A DNA stretch of 64,000 nucleotides from Sympetrum striolatum. Its lineage: Eukaryota; Arthropoda; Insecta; Odonata; Libellulidae. This document shows positions 45,655-57,460 of the stretch, piece after piece. Every line of letters starts with the position of its first letter. The first letter of the stretch is position 1. The notes below the pieces were generated by a model that searched no databases, had not been told where the DNA came from, and saw only the letters and a program-made list of their open reading frames with translations. Where the stretch lies: NCBI GenBank assembly GCA_947579665.1, contig OX388350.1, forward strand, positions 84,153,152-84,217,151, in the 5' to 3' direction. The position numbers were made by a program, and so were the translations under genes.

Positions 45655-46588
45655 CAAAATTGCTTTTTTTGAGATACAAATTTGAAACTTTGCATATATA
45701 TAGCCAAATGATTGCTGATTATGGAACAGTAAGTCGTTTTCCATAAATCGTATGCGTTACTTAGATACGAAGAGTCAAACATGACTAAACTTTCAAAAAC
45801 ACGCCCGATTCTATTTTTCGTCGAAAATCTTATAAGTTAAGCTAATAGTGGACTTGTGGAAGGAATTTAGTGGAATAAAAAACATTATATTCGATCAGAA
45901 TGGTACTTTATCTATACTATCCATCAGTTTCAAGGATATTGGTCAATATTTGTGTAGTGTTCCATCACAAAATGGCGGACGCTTTTTTCAGACAAATTTT
46001 GACATAAAGTAGTCGATATCTTTTGTTTAAAAAATATGTGCAGCGGGAAATTACACCAGAGTATTGGGTGAAGACAGTTTAAGAATATCCAGCATAGATC
46101 TTATATGAACGTTACCGACCACGAAAATAAACGCGATTTTTCGATCGCGCTGCACGATCCGGGTCCGAGCTGCTGGGTCTGGAAGCACGGCGGCTTCGTT
46201 GGATTGTTTTAGTTTTTAGGACCTTAACTCTTTAAAATCGCTGTTTTTAAGCTAAGTAGGCAGTCACTATCACTGTCACCGTTCATAAATTCCATATCGA
46301 AGATATGAAGAGGATATTTGATCGTGCGAATGAGTCAATGGATGCGGTACTCTGGTAAATACGATAAGTTTTGGATACTTTACGGATTCTTGCCGCAAGT
46401 TAGAAATATCCTTCTACTTTTGAGACACTTAGTAAGTTCGAATGTACGGTAATGGGTTCATGCATTGCAGAAAGGGCACCATCTGATTGTTTTTGTACCA
46501 CATACCCTTTCCGCCCTCGCTGACGAGAGCCACGCGAAAAGGGGCTTTTGTGACACCGCGCAGCACTTAACGGTACTTACTGGGTATT
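45617..46588 (+). repeat. left long inverted repeat of Transib-like element
   Basis: About 970 bp, closely matching the complement of 48818-49781 from the terminus to TGGGTATTTCC. Confidence 0.9.
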
Positions 46589-46615
46589 TCCACGGACGCA
46601 TTTCATGGAAAATTC

Positions 46616-48385
46616 TTAATCCTCAGAGAAATTCTCGTCGTCACTACTGTCTGATTCCAATCCTTCGCCGTCTTCTAAAATCAGCAGTTCTCTCAATTCT
46701 TTCGGCATCTTTCTGTCTCTCTTCGGAATCAGAGTTATTTTGGAGGAAAGAAATGGATCAGAAGTGATCAAGAACCTTTTAAATAAATCATCGTTGGTGG
46801 CCATCCTGGAGTGTTTTCTGCTGAATCTTTGAAGGAATTTCTAGCGTCCTTATTGCGAGCTTCCATCGCCTCTTCGGAGAGCTGCACTAAGGGAAGAATC
46901 GCCTCCTTCGAAATTTCACTTCCATGCATAAGGACCTTATGTACCGTGGTTGGCATATAATACCAGGGATACAAGTCTACATATAATTCGGCAGTTCTCT
47001 GGCAGTATTGTGAAAATCCCTCATTATTTATCGATTGTCCGCTTGATATTGCCTTAAGGATGATGGAAATTTTTTTTAAGAGGTCGTAATTAATCCCTGT
47101 AATGAAAATAGGAAAAAATTTACATTAAACTGAATGGTATTTCTAAAATATGTATCAAAGGGACTATTTACTGAGGTATTTAAAGTAGCTGTATGGTATA
47201 ATGTATGCATTTTACCTATGCATGGCTATTACTGAGAAGCTAAGTCTACACACATAATTACCTGTCAATTCAGCTGCCAGTTTTGGAGAATCGAAGAAAC
47301 GTCTTGCAGTATTTCTATCGTTAGTATTTCCTGATCCCGGCTTTGGTAAGTCCACAATTAACCCCATCCTTTCTTTAAATAATTTCTGTATATTTTCCTT
47401 TTTCTTGGAAAGCTGTATTTTAAGATTACCACGTGCCTAGAAAAGAGTCTCATTATAATTTAGAGATTTATTTAACCAAATAACAAAAATTAAAGCCAGA
47501 ATTTCGATGCTTATTCACCTGCCACTGTTTAAACTCCAGTCGATACGTTATGTGTAAAAGACACTCAAAAATACGAATGTAACAATGTAGCGTTGATAAA
47601 CCAAAAGCATAATTGTCCACATCTACTGGTCGATCCTTCATTGCCCTCCATTCATTTCTGAAATTTTAGCTCCGCAGATGTAACATTTCATGCTAACACT
47701 CTCAGTCAATGCATTTCATACCTAAAATAAATGTTTCTGTTAGATCGATAAACATTAACAACTGCCATTAGGAAAGAACTCATCTTGCTCTACTTGGGGT
47801 GGTCGTCGTTACTTCGGTAATAAGTTGAGCGGCTGCAATATCGCCTTCCTCCCTTAATATGAGAGAGGTTGCCAAGGCGAGCTCAGAAGCAGAGGAAGAA
47901 GTTTTAATATTTTGAACCTTTCTTCTTTTGGATCTCTCAGAGGAAGAACTAAATTCTTTTTGTGGTCGTCCTAATGTACCTGATATGGTAATAATTTTAA
48001 TAAACAAATCTCACGTGAAAAACAATACGGCTGAATGATTGCTATAGAATTTAAACAGCAAATACATACCAATAGCTTTAGACGTACCTGGTAGGTACTG
48101 ACGGATAGTTTCGGGGAAAATGATTGACTCTGTGAGCCATGCCTTGTGACGAACAAAAAATCGCTCATTATTCCAAGAACATCCTTTCCGCCTTTTTTGA
48201 TAGGGCACCATGAATTTTACCCTAATAAATTTACGGAAACAATCTAGGGCCTCTTTATGAGCCTCTAAATTTAAACTCCGCGATATAAAATTAGTCAAAT
48301 ATACTATTTTATCACTTAATGCTTTCTCCTTCATCTCAATTATTCGTTTGTGGAGCTCAAGACGCGTGATCTGGCATGAAGACAT
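46616..48385 (-). pseudogene. Transib/RAG1-like transposase, catalytic core deleted
   Basis: Exons with consensus splice sites can be read on the minus strand: 48385-48088 (ATG at 48385; donor CAG/GTACGT), 47979-47784 (GRPQKEFSSSSERSKRRKV), about 47720-47519 (MKCYICGAKI, then YAFGLSTLHCYIRIFECLLH), 47436-47262 (MGLIVDLPKPG) and 47096-46616. The last contains YPWYYMPTTVHKVLMHGSEI and then LSEEAMEARNK, which resembles the RAG1/Transib region holding the catalytic glutamate; a frameshift near 46850 separates it from TNDDLFKRFLITSDPFL. The segment that should hold the two catalytic aspartates, between exons 2 and 3, is missing. The donor after exon 2 reads AAG/ATGAGT instead of GT. Not active. 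The RAG1 link is inferred from motif pattern. Confidence 0.6.
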
Positions 48386-48817
48386 TTCAGCGCAGAAAAA
48401 TGGACCAAAAACCTGCACGAAAATCCGGCTAGTTAAAAATAATTTAAGGAAAGTTTGATGATATTCGCACTTTCCTATTGAAGTTAGCAGAAAACAATGG
48501 CAATAAAACATTGCAGAGTAAAAAAACACATACGATCTTGTGGGTAGAATGTGATGAATAAACACGGTTGAGTTAAACAGGAAAAAGTACTCACCTTAAG
48601 AAAAGGGATGAACTGTTGAATAATCAAAAACACCACAATCCAACACAGCTACCAGAACTATTGCGATGATTCACGAGAAAAATCACCAGACACCCACAGA
48701 TTTTAGCAATACGTCAGAGCACAACAAGAGCAACACTACTTCACCGATGCCAAACTAGAACTGCATGTTAAGATTCATTTCTTAAAGGGAAAGGAAATGA
48801 ATTTGTGGAAAAACCCG

Positions 48818-49781
48818 GTAAATGCCGTTAAGGGCTGCGCGGTATCACATAAGCCACTTTTCGCGTGGCCCTCGTCGGCGAGGGCGGAAAGGGTATGTGG
48901 TACAAAAACAATCAGATGGTGCCCTTTCTGCAATGCATGAACCCGTTACCGTACATTCGAACTTACTAAGTGTCTCAAAAGTAGAAGGATATTTCTAACT
49001 TGCGGCAAGAATCCGTAAAGTATCCAAAACTTATCGTATTTACCAGAGTACCGCATCCATTGACTCATTCGCACGATCAAATATCCTCTTCATATCTTCG
49101 ATATGGAATTTATGAACGGTGACAGTGATAGTGACTGCCTACTTAGCTTAAAAACAGCGATTTTAAAGAGTTAAGGTCCTAAAAACTAAAACAATCCAAC
49201 GAAGCCGCCGTGCTTCCAGACCCAGCAGCTCGGACCCGGATCGTGCAGCGCGATCGAAAAATCGCGTTTATTTTCGTGGTCGGTAACGTTCATATAAGAT
49301 CTATGCTGGATATTCTTAAACTGTCTTCACCCAATACTCTGGTGTAATTTCCCGCTGCACATATTTTTTAAACAAAAGATATCGACTACTTTATGTCAAA
49401 ATTTGTCTGAAAAAAGCGTCCGCCATTTTGTGATGGAACACTACACAAATATTGACCAATATCCTTGAAACTGATGGATAGTATAGATAAAGTACCATTC
49501 TGATCGAATATAATGTTTTTTATTCCACTAAATTCCTTCCACAAGTCCACTATTAGCTTAACTTATAAGATTTTCGACGAAAAATAGAATCGGGCGTGTT
49601 TTTGAAAGTTTAGTCATGTTTGACTCTTCGTATCTAAGTAACGCATACGATTTATGGAAAACGACTTACTGTTCCATAATCAGCAATCATTTGGCTATAT
49701 ATATGCAAAGTTTCAAATTTGTATCTCAAAAAAAGCAATTTTGGACTTTTGTCCGGCTTTTTTCGATTTTGGACCACAGCG
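48818..49781 (-). repeat. right long inverted repeat of Transib-like element
   Basis: Complement of 45617-46588 with few differences. The terminal heptamer is changed to CGCTGTG. Confidence 0.9.
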
Positions 49782-49790
49782 CGCTGTGTT

Positions 49791-50168
49791 TAGTTCTTCA
49801 AGTCTTGAAGTTAGATCTTATGCGATGGCTGCAAATAGAACTATATCATCTGCAAAACGGAGGTGACTGATGAATTCTCAATTTACTCTTAAGCCATTCT
49901 CTTCCCAATCAAGGGTTTTAAAAAACTTCTTCTAAAACGGTTGTGAACAAGATGAGAGAGAGACCGTCACCTTGTCGAACTCCCTTATTAATCTTGAATT
50001 CATCAGTCTCCTCATGCAGCATTACAGAAGCTGTGGCATTCTATAGATACTGTGCAAGAGACGGATGTATGTACTCAGAATTTATCCCTAGATTCTTCTA
50101 AGCTTTCAGAGTGGAGGAGGTACTTACCGAGTCGAAGGCCTGTTCGTAATCCACAAAGCAGAGAAAGA
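49791..50168 (-). pseudogene. LINE reverse transcriptase fragment (RTE/craft-like)
   Basis: The minus strand holds three polymerase motifs in order despite stops: FVDYEQAFDSV (motif A aspartate, about 50128-50165), INKGVRQGDGLS (motif B, about 49955-49990) and HLRFADDIVLFAA (motif C, about 49830-49862). No endonuclease or C-terminus is nearby. It is a dead fragment cut off next to the Transib-like element's target duplication. Confidence 0.75.
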
Positions 50169-50642
50169 GTATATATCAATAGTTATATCAGGAGAAACGT
50201 CTATATATAATAGATAGGTATATCCGGAGAAACGTATACTTATATATAATAGATAGACACATCAATGATTATTATATAAAATTCAAGGGTTCAATTACCA
50301 GTTTATGACTTCGTTAATAACGAAACTGAATTGTTTTCCTTTTCGTTGATGACAATCTTAGCCTGTGGTTGAGTTCTCATTTTATAACGTACTTCTGAAC
50401 TATGGCTATATTTTTATTTGAAAACTTTAAGTAGCTTTTGCGTAAATTAAAACCGTTTATTTGACTATTGACAAATATTTGGTTAATTCCTGGTAAATCA
50501 CAACCCCGCGGTGCTATTCGAATAGTCCACTGTTAAGTGCAACCATCTAATTACATATTTACAAAGAATTAGACTTGCATTTCATCTTGCTTTTTACACT
50601 AATTTTTTCAATTTTTCCCATAAATTTTAGATTCATTAATTA
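50169..50642. other. no gene seen; short dispersed repeat
   Basis: GGAGAAACGTCTATATATAA at about 50191 and a close copy at about 50231 are tandem. The rest is AT-rich without recognisable features. Confidence 0.45.
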
Positions 50643-50735
50643 GCCGCGGCACTTTTCCGCTTGGCACTTTTTCCGGCGGAACTTTTTCCCGCGGAACTTT
50701 TTCCGGCGGAACATTTTCCGCGCGGCACTTTTTCC
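50643..50735 (-). repeat. array of six ~15-bp sub-repeats (GGAACTTTTTCC type), right
   Basis: Inverted counterpart of the array at 42991-43085: GGCACTTTTCC, TTGGCACTTTTTCC, GGCGGAACTTTTTCC, GCGGAACTTTTTCC, GGCGGAACATTTTCC and GCGCGGCACTTTTTCC. It ends CCTGGATCCG, close to the CCTGGATTCCG that ends the sub-repeats at 44168. Confidence 0.85.
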
Positions 50736-50939
50736 TGGATCCGTCGAGTGAAGCCATATTTACGGAAAACATTTTACAAAATCTTGGAGCCAGTTTGAAG
50801 AATCAGAAGATTATAGGAAGGGAATGTGAAGAATTTTGCGAAAAATCGAAATCTTTAGTCAAATTTGGTCAGCTTTGACACCTGTAGAATTGAAATGCGC
50901 GGGAGTCTACGCAAATGATTTCGCGGTTGTAAGCAAAAT

Positions 50940-51034
50940 TTACTCATGAATGCCTATGCGAGATTCCAAAGTCCGCACTAAAAAAAAACACTTTTTTATT
51001 TTTGGCCAGCTATTTTCGATTCTAGCCCACTGTG
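50940..51034 (-). mobile_element. diverged solo Transib-like terminus
   Basis: Aligns with the last ~95 bp of the 45.6-49.8 kb element (GGCCAGCTATTTTCGATTCT against GTCCGGCTTTTTTCGATTTT). It ends in CACTGTG at 51028-51034, followed by CGGCG. No partner end was seen. Confidence 0.5.
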
Positions 51035-51239
51035 CGGCGTATGTTTGCCCTAACAAACAGACAAAAGGGTTGATGTTTAAGAAACGGAAATCTCTGGCAC
51101 TTTTAACGATTAATATCCCGCGGAAAACCCTACATTACAATGTTCGAGCATCGACAGCTGATGACATAGAGAATCTGCTACGATGGGCTTCAAACAGTTT
51201 TAGTTTTTACGAATCAGAAGGGATTTAAACACGAGTTTA

Positions 51240-53584
51240 ATACGTGCACACGCAACACAAGAAAAGCCTCGAAGATGAGGAATCACTCTATGGAACCTCA
51301 AAACACGTCGGTAACAGCAAAGCGTATGACCCCTGACTGCATAGTATATATATCATCAGTATAACAAAGTCTCTATTTCTCTCACTTTCGAACATAAATT
51401 GTGATGCATTGTATTCATTAGGTGACCAATACCCACCAGTATATCTAGAAGGTTGACCTTTATAGACTAGATAATAGCTCCTATTCGAGGGCTCTCAATT
51501 TCGCCATACCACACGGAGAAAGATGAGAAAGATACAAGAATTGTATTATACAGAAATTGCAGCGAATACAACTCCTTTGAAACGGCACTTTATTCACAAC
51601 AGAACGTTTGAAGAGTTTCTTCTGATACCCCTTAGCAACAATTAAGCCTTTGTCGAATTCATATTACCATATTTTCGAAGTTGATTGGTTTTTCGATTTT
51701 TGTTTTAATAAAAGATAACTAAATTACTTGAGGATAAGACTTTTGAAGTTATTATTCATGGACCATAGAATTTAGGGAAACATTTTTATGTTCGAAATGA
51801 CTGACTGTTTCCTTGGAAACAGGTCAGTTTCCAAGGAGATGATAGTTTGGATTCGTTGTCAATATTTGTAAAATGTTGAACTTTAATTGTCCGATAATAA
51901 CGATTAGAACTAGGCAACGATGGACTCAAATGACTCTTATACTCAATGTGAAATGATTTCACAATGTCCTTGAGGAAAGTGGTTCCGTTTTATTTTCCAT
52001 TTAATTATGGATCACCGTGTCTAAATTAAACCGTGAATTTAATGTTATACTTATTTGAGAAAGACGTAGTGAAATAAATGTGTCCTTTCTTATGACGTCT
52101 TTTATATTTTTAAGCGGCTAATTTTTCATCATAGCCAACTCATCGCAGTCTCGACTTCAGCCGCACATACTCTCTCCACCCCTCTGTAGACAGGCGAGTG
52201 AGCCCACAAGCGGAAAATGAATTTAGGAGAGCGGGAGCGTGTTCCTGAAGGGGTGTTTGGGGAAAGAAGGAATTGGACTACGTCAAATGATCATAGAGAT
52301 CATTAGGTAAGACAGCATATAGAAAACAAAAAACTCGCTGTTTATATTTTCCCAACTCTTGAAACTCTTAGCATTATTATAGTTTATAAGGTACTGGCTG
52401 AGGCGCCCGTTGATTCTAAACGGGGCGAATGTGAGATATTTAACACGATACTTATAATTATACGAAACTATCTATCAGATAGCAGCCTTAGTTTAATTAG
52501 ATTAAATGTTAATTATTAACTTAACTCAATGATACTCTTAGGTACCAAATACAGAGAAGAGATGTGGCAATTTTTACGATAATCTCGTGCCGACGTGACG
52601 TTCGTGGCTGGAGTGGCTCGGCGAAGGGTGGCGCCTTCGACTCTTGATCGCTTTTTATACCAAATGGTGGAAGAATACAAAATCTCTGTGAACAGTTTGA
52701 GTGTCGACGTGATCATACTCCGCGCTCACCTCGGAAAGGCGCGCCAGCCAGCGGTCAATGTCTGTGTTCCGCTCGCACTGTGTACCGTGAGCTCAAAGGC
52801 GAGTCTAGATTTCGGCTTTCTGCTGATCGCACATTCGAAGAGGGCACATGAAGGCTGACGGTTGTTTAGAGAGGAGTTCTTGCGACGTCTTGTAAGTTCG
52901 GAGTCTTCCCGAATTGACGTTTGTATTCCGTGATTTTTGGTACTAATTGTCAATGAGCAGTTCAATTTAAGTGATATTTTGTTGTATGATATTGTTTGAG
53001 ACCTTTATACTATTACTTATTATATTTATTTTTGAGACTTATTTTCTGATTGATTTCCTGATGTCGTTATCCCGAGCTGGTTGCTGTTCAGAGTAGTTAT
53101 TGAGTCACCGAATGTTTTTCAGTTTCTTTCCAAATTCTGATCTACAAGGTGGCACAGAGTGTTGTTAAGGAGGATACCGCCAAACAGCTCGTCAATTAAG
53201 AAATGTGAATGAAAAAGAAACGAAAAGGACTCAAACGATGTAATTGGCGTCCGAAGAGAATTAAATTCAAATACCGCGCGAACTAATCGATTCACTCAAC
53301 CTTCATCGTCTGTTGCTGCATTTTTAATGTTACAGGAAGAATCGCTTTTTAAGGAATCATAGAAAGTAAGGAATAGAGGAGAAATAATAATAGAGAGAAC
53401 AAGACATCTGAATTCCCTCATCAGTAAGCTGGTTATCAACCCTTCCTGACTATAATTATGTACCTTCAATTGCTGGTAACCTTCTTTCAGAAAATCTCAC
53501 GTTATCCATGTAATATATCGTCCTGTGCAATCATCAGCTTTATGGGCCTCGAGTATTTTTACGGGATAACGCATCGGATTCAAC
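51240..53584. other. no gene seen
   Basis: Mixed AT-rich and locally GC-richer sequence (52570-52900). The open frame in the GC-richer part has no ATG start or motif. A donor-like CTTGTAAGT at about 52887 is not enough to call an exon. Confidence 0.4.
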
Positions 53585-54070
53585 AATGGGATCTGTCGTC
53601 AGGGGGATGATTTGTTTACAACCTCCAATTTTCACAGATTCTACGTATATTTCACCGATATTCTCGCAAACCCGAATGGAAAGTTAGATTCTACGATTAA
53701 AATAAGAATCTTCGTTCGAATTTCTTTCTTTCGGTGTTTGTCTCGATAACGTGCGACTATTCTTCCTAATTTATTTTTGCAAAAGAAAATTTTTGAAAAA
53801 ACCCTGCATGCGATAAAAATGAGTTTTACGTGTATTCTTTATGGAAAATTATCTGAGCGATCTGTGTTTGAAACCCGTTAATTTGTCCAATGAAAAGGCA
53901 AAAGTGATTCCTTTCAGTTAGCTGCGGACACGTATATAAAGTTTGAAGCAAATCGGACGAACAGTGTGGACTCCAATCTAAGACAAACACATCGCACAAT
54001 TTCGATTTTGTATATATTGATAAGCAAACAGTTCCCCTGACGACTGAGGAGATTGTCAAACTGTCATACA
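53585..54070 (+). repeat. dispersed repeat, copy 2 of the 36.65-kb family
   Basis: GTCAGGGGGATGATTTGTTTA, then TTTCGGTGTTTGTCTCGA, GCAAAAGAAAAT, TTTACGTGTATTCTTTATGG and TTTGAAACCCG, the same order as at 54910-55180. Confidence 0.65.
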
Positions 54071-54180
54071 TACACTTAAATGATAAAGAAAATCTATGGC
54101 GGAAGATACCAAAAAATACATTTGCAAACTTTTGTGAACGACCTTTAGTCTCGTATTTAAAAAAAACAGTGTATTCTGTC

Positions 54181-54605
54181 GACGCACAGTGTGATATTTT
54201 CGTAATCAAGAGGGACAAAAATAAATTTTCTTACTTGTCTAAGCGGTTAAAATGTATAGTTATGAAGGGAAAAAACCATACTAACTGGATCTAAGGTTTA
54301 TGTTTCATAAAAACCGCACCAAACAATAGAAAAAAGGGTCGTACTATCTGAACTCAGCATGTCAAGTGTTCTAAGCATTCGAGTCGTTCGTTTAGTCTAG
54401 GAATACGCTGTGTTTCTGTGTGCTAGTAGCGGTTGTTTTTTGCTATTATTATTGTAGAAGTACCAAGGTTAGATTCCATAATATTTGACTTTAATATGTA
54501 TTTTAATTTAATCACGAGCATCGTTAAAATTGATCGCCGTTTATTTCGAATGAGAAAAACGTATGAGTCACTTTGAACTTGAGTTTTAGTTTATTATATC
54601 GCATT
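54181..54605 (+). repeat. piggyBac-like end, copy of 19562-20008
   Basis: Starts ACGCACAGTGTGATAT and runs collinear with 19562-20008 (CCATACTAACTGGATCTAAG, then GTGTGCTAGTAGCGGTTG and TATGAGTCACTTTGAACTTG). It stops abruptly at CGCAT. No transposase and no opposite end seen. Confidence 0.75.
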
Positions 54606-54659
54606 AAACCAATATGCAATGGTGTTTTCCTGGAAGAATGACTTGTAAACTATACAAAA

Positions 54660-55290
54660 TACTTAAATTTGCTTGCGCCTATCTGCGATTTTCATATAAG
54701 TGTACTTTGTTTCTAATAAAATTTTGCAAAAGAAATTAAGGCTGCAAATGACGAAAATGAGCTTTTGGAGCATTTTTAATGGTTTGACCCATCTGGAGTC
54801 GAACTGGGGGCTATAGGGAACCGCATAAACCAGTGAACGTCTCGGTGCTGCCATTAACCACGCGAATGCCTTTTAAATATGACTAAAAATGCAATGTAAT
54901 CAACAATCACACCGTCCGTCAGGGGGACGGGTTGTCAACAGTCTCATAACGTGTGGACATTTCTGCAAATTTTGTTGAAATTTTCAAAACCTCGATTCGG
55001 TAACTGTATTCGACGACCTAAATAAGAATTTTGATTTATTTTTCGTTCTTTTGGTGTTTGTCTCGACTCTGCAAGTCTTTTTCTTCTAATTTAAATCTTC
55101 AAAAGAAATAAAGCCAGCGACCGATTAAGTTAAGTTTACGTGTATTCCTTATGGAAATATATCTGAGCGGTCTTGGTTCGAACCCAGCAAAGTTATCGAA
55201 TAAAAATGAAATGCTATTTCCTTCCTGATCCCAAAGAATACTTATGCAAATTTTGACACATGTCGGGCAAATGGTGTGGACCGTAGTCCA
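54660..55290. repeat. dispersed repeat, copies 3 and 4 of the 36.65-kb family
   Basis: A partial copy at 54660-54850 (AAAAGAAATTAAGGCTGCAA, then GAGTCGAACTGGGGG) and a fuller copy at 54910-55180 (GTCAGGGGGACGGGTTGTCA ... GGTTCGAACCCAG) follow each other directly. Confidence 0.6.
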
Positions 55291-55299
55291 CGACAAACA

Positions 55300-57387
55300 C
55301 ACGGATCCACAGAATTTCTGATTCATTCATATAGATTGCTCTAATAGATTTATACTAATGCTTGCAATGTAATGTACTCCCAAATACATCTCTCATTATC
55401 TTTCCAAAATATGAAAATACAACAATCGTCAGGGGAAATGGTTGTTTATTCCCAATAATTTACACTAATATTCCAGAGTTGTGTTATCATGTAATGCTAC
55501 CATTGTACTTATGGAGCTGCTGGGGCCTCATCTACCCCAGCATTATAAATAAAACATAAGCCTCTCTCTTTGGTAAGTGAGGCGTCGTTTGTGAGGAAAT
55601 CGTGCATTCCTCCCGAGGAAATAACAGCTTCCATTGAGGTACATATAACGGACACATTGGGCACAAATTTCGACATTTAATTCACCAAATACATTGACGT
55701 TAGTTTTAAATGCCAAATTTGCATTTGAAGGATATTTTAAGATGGATAGATTCTCGATGATTGGTTTTTTAAGTGAACTTTCTCTTCTTTTTAGGAAGAA
55801 CTGAAACCTCTTCAGACCAAACGATATTTATATGTCACTCCTATTCAGTGATTCTAATGTTTCATTTGTTTCATACAATTTATGTTTACTACATTTACAT
55901 GTTGTCTCTTGTATCGGAAGCCATTTATAGATTCGATGGAATGGATCGCTCCAAATGAATAGGTTTTGGAAGAATCGTCCTCATTTATACAATCAATACA
56001 CAATCAGATGTCGTTGAAACATTCCCTGGCTTGCTATTTCATTAGCTTCTGATAAGTTCGTGCTTTGTCTTAAACGCATTAGTTAGAGCTGTTTTTTTAG
56101 CTTCCATTCATAATCACTGCTCCTGTCCCTTCGCAAGAATTTTATATTTTTATGTATTCCATTCTCTTTTTATCGTTATTTTGAAAATACCTATATGTAC
56201 TAAAATAATTTTAATTCTTCTTCGTTAATGGGAATTCTTAATCCAGATTTCAGTCGTATGATGACGTTTATTTTGTCTTGTGATTGTCACTGTTTGTCTG
56301 TTTTGAGGAGTGATTCATTCACGAGCGAATGAGAGGAAGAGTCTTGATGGACCGAATATTTTGAGTTTGTGTCGATTCACTCCTAAATAAGTACATTTAG
56401 AGGAGAAGATTCGAGTTTACTCCAAGCGGACATTTGCATTTTGATGATACGAAATCTAAATTTATGATAGAGTAGTATTCTCTCGCCTCAATCTTATGCA
56501 TCCGACTCCACAAAAGTGCATCTTGAATTGCCTGTGTTTCAGGACGAACAAGCATTTCATTCCTTTCGTGTTACGTATTTTGAAAACCTCGGGTGTCCAC
56601 CAAATGATGAAATTTCGTCGAAAACCTTCGTCTCCCTTCTTTCCGTTTGTTCACTCGATCACATTGATGTAAACTAATTTCAAATGTTTTCAACCAATTC
56701 TTCCAAGTTAATTCTTTCTTCTAAATGTTACTCTTTCTCGCATCAAAACGTTCCAATAGATAAAACATCGTCGTATTCTTCACATTAATCTCATATTATT
56801 GTGTTGATCCGCTTAATGCACGATGTTTTCGCTCGGTCTGTGATCAGTTCTCCAATTAGAGATTATCCTTAATGACTTTTCGTATCACACGATGCAATTG
56901 CTGGAAATTCCGTTTCCATAGTGACTCAGCATTGCTGCTGCGTCACCGCACCATCGTCGTTGAATTGCTATCGACTAATAGCTTAAAAAAGGCGAAAGTT
57001 AACTCCACTTTAACGTAATTCGGTGACCATTTCGATTCTAATTTTGCATCAATTCAGCCCCTCAACGACACTCATCCGATGGTAATCTTATTTCACAATT
57101 TCAACTTTGTATTTAAAATAGAAAACAGTCATTCCGCTGCACCTCTTCTATTCGTATTTGCAGCTTTCATTGCAGAAAAAGACAACTTCAATACGATTAT
57201 TCATTTGTTCAAAATTTGATAAGTTTGCTATTTTATCGATGCACCTGAATTGAAATGGCCCAAATTTTTCATTTTTTTTATAATTCAATATTTTATAAAT
57301 AAAATAATTAAAAACGTGCCTAATAACGCGCCTAACTGCTGTCGTAACAGTGCGTTCCGTCGCATCGTCGTTGCGATTTTCTCAAGG
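55300..57387. other. no gene seen
   Basis: Short frames only, without motifs or splice-consistent neighbours. Confidence 0.45.
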
Positions 57388-57460
57388 CCGTGGTGGCGGC
57401 GGAGTGGTTAACGCTCCAAACCCACGGTCCCGGGTTCGAATTCCGGCTGATCGGATTATT
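57388..57460 (+). repeat. tRNA-derived SINE head
   Basis: GGTGGCGGCGGAGTGGTTAA fits an A box and CCGGGTTCGAATTCCGG a B box with a good T-arm stem, spaced as in a tRNA. The anticodon arm does not fold, and an unrelated A-rich tail follows (AATGCAAAAAAGGAATAAAA), so a SINE is more likely than a tRNA gene. Confidence 0.6.

Larger units (their letters stand above)
45617..49781 (-). mobile_element. Transib-like (RAG1-related) element with ~970-bp inverted repeats
   Basis: Two long inverted repeats (45617-46588 and 48818-49781) enclose a multi-exon transposase remnant on the minus strand. The left end starts CACAGTGGTCCAAAATCG; the right end in complement reads CGCTGTGGTCCAAAATCG. A 5-bp GC-rich duplication, CGCTG, flanks it (45612-45616 and 49782-49786). 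A 5-bp GC-rich duplication and a CACAGTG-like start are the hallmarks of Transib elements. The family call rests on these plus the transposase C-terminus. Confidence 0.7.

Noticed and set aside
52595..52858. Open frame in a GC-richer patch
   Set aside because: Starts with GTG, has no recognisable domain, and the complementary strand is equally open.
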